Source of the DNA: Fictibacillus gelatini DSM 15865
Lineage (GTDB): Bacteria; Bacillota; Bacilli; Bacillales; Fictibacillaceae
DNA: 64,000 bases
Assembly (NCBI RefSeq): GCF_000430745.1
Contig: NZ_AUMP01000006.1
Span: 38,597 to 102,596 of the forward strand
Direction: 5' to 3'
The position numbers and the translations under genes were made by a program. Positions within the stretch are counted from its first letter, which is position 1; the number at the start of each line of letters is the position of its first letter. This document shows positions 59,958 to 64,000 of the stretch, one piece after another. The notes under the pieces are model-generated. The model did no database searches and was not told the origin of the DNA. It saw only the letters and a program-made list of their open reading frames with translations.

Positions 59958-61475
59958 TCAAACCGCCTTATGCTTCATTTCCCGATCTGGATCTCTTGAG
60001 GGCATTCTTTCATTCCCCATCAACAAAATGAAGATAAAAGCGAGAATTGCTGGAATCAGAGCCCACATGAATACCGCATCAACTGAATCTGAAAGTGCAT
60101 GGCGAAAAGCTTCCAATACTTGCGGAGGCATTTTGGCAGCTGCTTCCGGTGAAAAAGCTTCCGCACCGGCCTGATGAGCCATATTTCCGCCATGCGGGAA
60201 AGCATCCGCCATTTTATTATTAAAAACCCTCGATTGAATCGTACCGAAAATAGTCACTCCCAATGTCATTCCAATTGTTCGGAAAGTTGAAATCATCGAG
60301 GTGGCGGAACCACGTTGTTGAAAAGCAACATTGTTCACAGATGCAAGATTTAATAAAGAGAAGGAGAATCCGACGCCAAACCCGAGAATAATCATATACA
60401 GGGTAATCATGCCACGCGCGGTCTCAGTATCCATCGTACTAAGCAAATAAACGCCGCTGATGAAAAATATCCCTGATACAATCATGATGTTCCGGAAGCT
60501 GAATTTCGTCGGACCCCATCCTCCTAATTGGGACCCGACGACAGAACCGAGCATCATCGGCATTAAAATTAGCCCCGAGTTTGTCGCGCTCCCGCCAAAT
60601 ACCCCTTGAATAAAGATCGGAATGAATACACTTGCGGAAATAAAAACAAATCCGTAAAGAAATGCTACGCCCTGTGAAGCGGCAAACACACGCCGCTTAA
60701 ATAAAGAAAACGTAATAATCGGGTCGCTGGCTTTCCGTTCAACGAAGAGAAAAATTATTAAAGATACTGCTGATAAAACAAATAATCCAATGATCACGAT
60801 GGAATCCCAGGTGTATTGTTTTCCGCCAAGTTCAAGGGCAAACATGAGACTGACGAGCATAACAAGAAGCGAAATTGCCCCGCCCCAGTCAATTTGCTGT
60901 TTTCGGTGTTCTTTCGATTCTTTGTAGTTAAGGATAATTAAAATGATCGATAAAATCCCTACTGGTATATTAATGTAAAACACCCATCGCCAATCAATTT
61001 GATCCGTAATGTAGCTGCCTGCCAGCGGGCCAAAAATACTCGAGATGCCAAAAACGGCACCAAATAAACCCGTTATCTTCCCTCGTTTTTCAACCGGAAA
61101 GATATCAAAAATAATGGTAAAGGAAATTGGCATGAGGGCCCCGCCGCCAAGCCCCTGGATGGCACGGTATACTGATAATTGGGTAATCGATTGCGCCGTC
61201 CCGCAAAGGATCGAACCGATCATAAAGAGGACAATCCCGAGTAAGAAAAAACGCTTTCTCCCATACATATCTGATAATTTCCCAAAAATCGGCATGCCTG
61301 CAACCGTCGCTATCATGTATGCGGATGTGACCCAGACAAATTTATCAAAACCGCCCAGTTCTTTTACAATCGTTGGCATCGCAGTTGCAACAATCGTATT
61401 ATCCATTGCTCCAACAAGAATGGCCAGGAGCAACCCGGCTATAATAAATCCTGTGTTTGGTTTTGTTTTTTCCAT
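59958..61475 (-). CDS. MFS multidrug exporter, EmrB/QacA type (14 helices)
   Basis: The 505-residue protein has about 14 membrane helices and the DHA2 signatures: AILVGAMDNTIVATAMPTI (motif D1-like), GKLSDMYGRKRFFLLG (motif A) and RAIQGLGGGALMPI (motif B). The C-terminal part has the extra loop with FPHGGNMAHQAGAEAF. ATG 61475 is spaced from AAAGGAG. It is probably a proton-driven drug exporter, controlled by the PadR protein encoded next to it. Confidence 0.92.
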   Translation of the reverse strand: MEKTKPNTGFIIAGLLLAILVGAMDNTIVATAMPTIVKELGGFDKFVWVTSAYMIATVAGMPIFGKLSDMYGRKRFFLLGIVLFMIGSILCGTAQSITQLSVYRAIQGLGGGALMPISFTIIFDIFPVEKRGKITGLFGAVFGISSIFGPLAGSYITDQIDWRWVFYINIPVGILSIILIILNYKESKEHRKQQIDWGGAISLLVMLVSLMFALELGGKQYTWDSIVIIGLFVLSAVSLIIFLFVERKASDPIITFSLFKRRVFAASQGVAFLYGFVFISASVFIPIFIQGVFGGSATNSGLILMPMMLGSVVGSQLGGWGPTKFSFRNIMIVSGIFFISGVYLLSTMDTETARGMITLYMIILGFGVGFSFSLLNLASVNNVAFQQRGSATSMISTFRTIGMTLGVTIFGTIQSRVFNNKMADAFPHGGNMAHQAGAEAFSPEAAAKMPPQVLEAFRHALSDSVDAVFMWALIPAILAFIFILLMGNERMPSRDPDREMKHKAV

Positions 61476-61516
61476 AAAGGCTCCTTTCATGTTTCGAAAT
61501 TAAAACTACAAACTTC

Positions 61517-61544
61517 ATTATAGTCAAATTTGACTAATTTGCAA
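61517..61544 (-). promoter_or_regulatory. Promoter and perfect palindromic operator of the MFS-PadR operon
   Basis: TTGCAA (61539-61544) and TATAAT (61517-61522) on the minus strand have a 16-base spacer, and TAGTCAAATTTGACTA (61521-61536), a perfect 16-bp palindrome, fills that spacer and reaches into the -10. A protein bound there would block RNA polymerase; the PadR product is the natural candidate. Confidence 0.72.
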
Positions 61545-61657
61545 TAGTTTTTCCCAATAAACGTAAAAATCATCCTTTACATAGAATTTAAGTGAATAGT
61601 ATAGATAAGATGGCATTACAATAAAGTTGATCAAACGGTGCAAATGAGGTGAACCCA

Positions 61658-62395
61658 TTGGGAAAGCGAACAACAAAGGTAAACTACGGCATTGATGCCC
61701 CTTCAATTGTCCGGAATTTTTTAATAACCGGATGTTTTTTCATTATTTTTGCGGTCTCTTTACTCTCTTTTTCCAATTCCGTCTTCATTACGTTTTGCAT
61801 CGGTCTTTTTTTCATAGCGGCCTTCATTTGTCTCGCCGAAGGATTTTTAATGATTTATAGCAGCAAAGTCGGAAAATATAAACAATGTGCGAAACTAATT
61901 GATTTATTGGAGCTTAAAGGTGATGAAAAGGTGCTTGAAATTGGGCCTGGCCGCGGCCTCGTGTTAATTGCAGTCGCAAAACGCTTAACAACGGGAAAAG
62001 CGGTCGGTGTTGACCTGTGGCGAACAATTGACCAATCGGGAAATAGCCCGGAAGTAACACTGGCCAATGCAAAAGCGGAAGGGGTATCCGATAAAATTGA
62101 GCTTGTGACGGGTGATGCGAGACATCTCCCTTTCGAAAACGATACCTTCGATGCATTGATTTCCTGTTTGGCGCTCCATAATATTCCGGAAAGAGAAGGG
62201 CGCAAAAAAGCAGTTAATGAGGCTCTAAGGGTTCTCAAACCAGGGGGTAAGTTTGCCATTTTGGATTTCACAAAAACGAAGGAATATGTCGAAGTTCTTC
62301 AAGAATCCGGCGCGATTGAAGTCAAGCTTAGCGCGAACCAATACCTCATGTTCCCTCCCGTTCGGATGGTGGCTGGGAGAAAACCTGGAGAATAG
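61658..62395 (+). CDS. Membrane-anchored class I SAM methyltransferase
   Basis: The 245-residue protein has two N-terminal membrane helices (about residues 20-68) and a methyltransferase domain with VLEIGPGRGLVLIAVAKRL (motif I), AVGVDLW, TGDARHLPFENDTFDALISCLALHNI and VLKPGGKFAILDF. The membrane anchor suggests a lipid or membrane quinone-like substrate, which is inference. TTG 61658 is 8 bases after GAGG; the GTG at 61649 lies inside that site. Confidence 0.82.
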   Translation: MGKRTTKVNYGIDAPSIVRNFLITGCFFIIFAVSLLSFSNSVFITFCIGLFFIAAFICLAEGFLMIYSSKVGKYKQCAKLIDLLELKGDEKVLEIGPGRGLVLIAVAKRLTTGKAVGVDLWRTIDQSGNSPEVTLANAKAEGVSDKIELVTGDARHLPFENDTFDALISCLALHNIPEREGRKKAVNEALRVLKPGGKFAILDFTKTKEYVEVLQESGAIEVKLSANQYLMFPPVRMVAGRKPGE

Positions 62396-62442
62396 ACTTC
62401 ACGTTGTTTAAAGCGGCTAGTTACATAAATACGGTTGGCATA

Positions 62443-63356
62443 CTACTTCATCTTAAGAGAAAACGGTTCCAAAATCTTTACCTTCCTCCCCCAGCTAAGA
62501 AGCCATGAAAAAACCTCATCGGGCTTTCTCACTTTCAGCCAAACATGAAACCCGTCCTCTCTCATTTCATATGTTTCAATGTAAAAGTAACGGGATTCCA
62601 GGACTTTTTCCGGGCAAGAAGGCTCAAACAAAAGATGGACAGTGTCCGTTCGATCCTCAATCGGTTTATAGTCTTGAAGATGGAATTCTGCTGGCTTCAT
62701 AAATTTTATCTTTTCTTGCATTAGATTGTTCATTCGATCTAAGCGAAAATGACGGATTTTTCCCTTAGCAAACAATAGGCAATAAGGTACCAGACTCCGG
62801 CAATATTCACTAATCCGTATGGGTGAACCTGTCTTTCCCCCGCTTCTGCTTCCGTCTGATCTATTCTCCGGTACACAAAAGAAACGATGTTTTGTTCTGA
62901 AATCGCTTGCCGCAAAAGAAATAACTGTTGATCGATAGGATCTTGTCCAACAACATTATGAAAAAAAGAACCTGACATCAATCGGAGCGTTCCCCGGAGT
63001 TCATGAACCGCCACTCTCTGTTTTTGTGGTAAGATGGCCTCTATTTTTGCTTTCGATCCCCGGGCATGGACACGAAATGAAGCATCGAAGTTTTGTTCTA
63101 CATAATCGGCCCCGAGCAGAAGGGTAACCGCTTCTTCCGGATTTAAGTGAAGCGGTGGCAAAAAATAATCTTCCATTAATGAATACCCTTGCCCTGGCAT
63201 GGAAACAACCGGGACACCTGATTGGCTCAGTGCCTGAATATCCCGGTAAATCGTACGTTTACATGTTTCAAACTTTTTCGCCAGGTCTTCCGCTCTGCAT
63301 GTTTTTTTACGCTGCAACTCGAGTACAATCGCCAGCAAGCGGTCCGTCCGGTTCAT
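62443..63356 (-). pseudogene. YafY-type HTH/WYL regulator with a frameshift
   Basis: The first 205 codons hold an N-terminal helix-turn-helix (RAEDLAKKFETCKRTIYRDIQAL) and most of a WYL domain up to GVWYLIAYCLLRE; the frame then ends at 62739. The expected continuation KIRHFRLDRMNNL and the rest of the C-terminal domain lie in the next frame to 62443. One missing base in a run of five A (62757-62761 on the minus strand) restores the protein of about 304 residues. It may be a real loss, a sequencing error or a slippage site. Confidence 0.82.
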
Positions 63357-63371
63357 CAGCTGCTCCCCTCC

Positions 63372-64000
63372 CTATTGAAAAAATACTAAAAGAATAACTA
63401 CCGTCCCACCATAAATCATCGCAATCGTTCTTATCCACTGATCCTCCCATAAAACCTTTTCCGGTTGGTCTCCCTTATTCTCGATATGGATTACATATAA
63501 ATAGCGAAATATTCCCATAATAACTACCGGAATCGTCCACATAAAGTAAAGTCCTTTTTGAAATGAAAACAACGAATAGGTCATTACAACTGATGACGCT
63601 GCTATCGTATTCAGCTGATCAAGCAATTCTTTATTATAATATTCGAGGACTTTCCTCGTTTTTCCTTTTTGGTTGATCTGGTCATTTACTTCAGACCTCC
63701 GCTTGCTGATCGCTAAAAAAAGCGCAACGAACATCGTGCATAATAAAAACCACGGGGTTAGCTTAATACCGCTCGCCATTCCTCCGCCAACTGCCCGGAA
63801 AACGTATCCCGAAGCAATAAGCAAAACATCAAGCAATGGGACATGTTTCCAGTAAAAGGAGTAGACGACATTGAGCAAAAAATACAGCATTAAGATCCCG
63901 GCAAAATGAAAATTGATAAAAATGGCGCCGGCGAAAGAAACTATCCACAAAACAACTCCAAAAATGACCGCGGCTTTCAAACTTAATTTTCCAGCAGCAA
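63372..64000 (-). CDS. UbiA-family prenyltransferase / decaprenyl-phosphate phosphoribosyltransferase-like (partial)
   Basis: The frame is open to the end of the window; reading AAGKLSLKAAVIFG it matches the point just after the RPIAxG motif of UbiA-family enzymes, so about the first 80 residues with the first Asp-rich motif lie outside. The visible part has six or more helices and YSFYWKHVPLLDVLLIASGYVFRAVGGG, typical of 5-phosphoribose transferases to polyprenyl phosphate. The product may make a polyprenyl-linked sugar, but this is family-level inference. The TTG at 63980 is not the true start. Confidence 0.78.
   Translation of the reverse strand, partial: AAGKLSLKAAVIFGVVLWIVSFAGAIFINFHFAGILMLYFLLNVVYSFYWKHVPLLDVLLIASGYVFRAVGGGMASGIKLTPWFLLCTMFVALFLAISKRRSEVNDQINQKGKTRKVLEYYNKELLDQLNTIAASSVVMTYSLFSFQKGLYFMWTIPVVIMGIFRYLYVIHIENKGDQPEKVLWEDQWIRTIAMIYGGTVVILLVFFQ

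Overview
The window reads as a piece of chromosome from a low-GC, spore-forming member of the Bacillaceae. It is close enough to Bacillus subtilis to share local gene order but is clearly a different species. The evidence is the run tRNA cluster - ydcK - cmpA - tex - rsbX-sigB-rsbW-rsbV-rsbU-rsbT-rsbS-rsbR - ndoA-ndoAI - alr - ydcC - acpS - rhomboid ydcA, together with citA/citR, sigX-rsiX, tnrA, the dppABCDE-ykfC peptide operon, and sporulation genes (cmpA, a YjcZ-like protein, ydcC). Starts are mostly ATG with many TTG/GTG behind strong GGAGG-type ribosome sites. I corrected many starts by Shine-Dalgarno spacing.

Layout. 1-1783: 5' end of a 16S rRNA gene, twelve tRNA genes and their promoters, all on the minus strand. 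2015-17305: the conserved stress and cell-wall block. It holds SprT-like protein, CmpA, Tex, the complete SigB partner-switching operon with an internal SigB promoter, the MazEF (EndoA) toxin-antitoxin, alanine racemase, lipoprotein YdcC, AcpS, a TetR-regulated ABC exporter and a rhomboid protease. 17327-23324: minor citrate synthase CitA with its LysR regulator CitR, a CorA-type transporter, small enzymes, and a methyltransferase behind a consensus promoter and a terminator-like leader. 23432-30930: a type VII secretion polymorphic-toxin locus. Two small LXG partner proteins and an LXG toxin with an HNH-like nuclease tip are followed by about eight immunity-type genes, two of them broken. 31155-33701: a receptor of the RRNPP quorum-sensing class with a 39-residue secreted pro-peptide gene directly behind it, divergent from an unknown propeller-like protein. 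33707-38524: L,D-transpeptidase, 3-methyladenine glycosylase, signal peptidase I, VOC proteins, a divergent QueA-like protein and a short-chain dehydrogenase. 38687-50631: an RND exporter, sigX-rsiX, an ABC-2/YhgE-type permease, a GNAT enzyme, a YjcZ-like protein, and an MMPL exporter with its MarR regulator. 50792-58023: tnrA with a perfect TnrA box and the dpp-ykfC operon. 58334-64000: hydrolase, PadR-regulated MFS exporter, membrane-anchored methyltransferase, a frameshifted WYL regulator and a UbiA-family gene cut by the window end.

How the parts work together. The rsb genes form one cascade: RsbR/RsbS stressosome, then RsbT, RsbU phosphatase, RsbV, RsbW and SigB, with RsbX resetting it. 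The dpp-ykfC genes import murein peptides and cut them. The LXG operon pairs a secreted toxin with its own immunity protein and a bank of extra immunity genes that probably protects against relatives' toxins. The RRNPP receptor and its peptide form a self-contained cell-density switch whose targets are not known. Most likely new material: the RRNPP/peptide pair with its inverted-repeat control region, the mirrored immunity-gene array with fresh pseudogenes, and a 21-bp phased repeat family found at two places.
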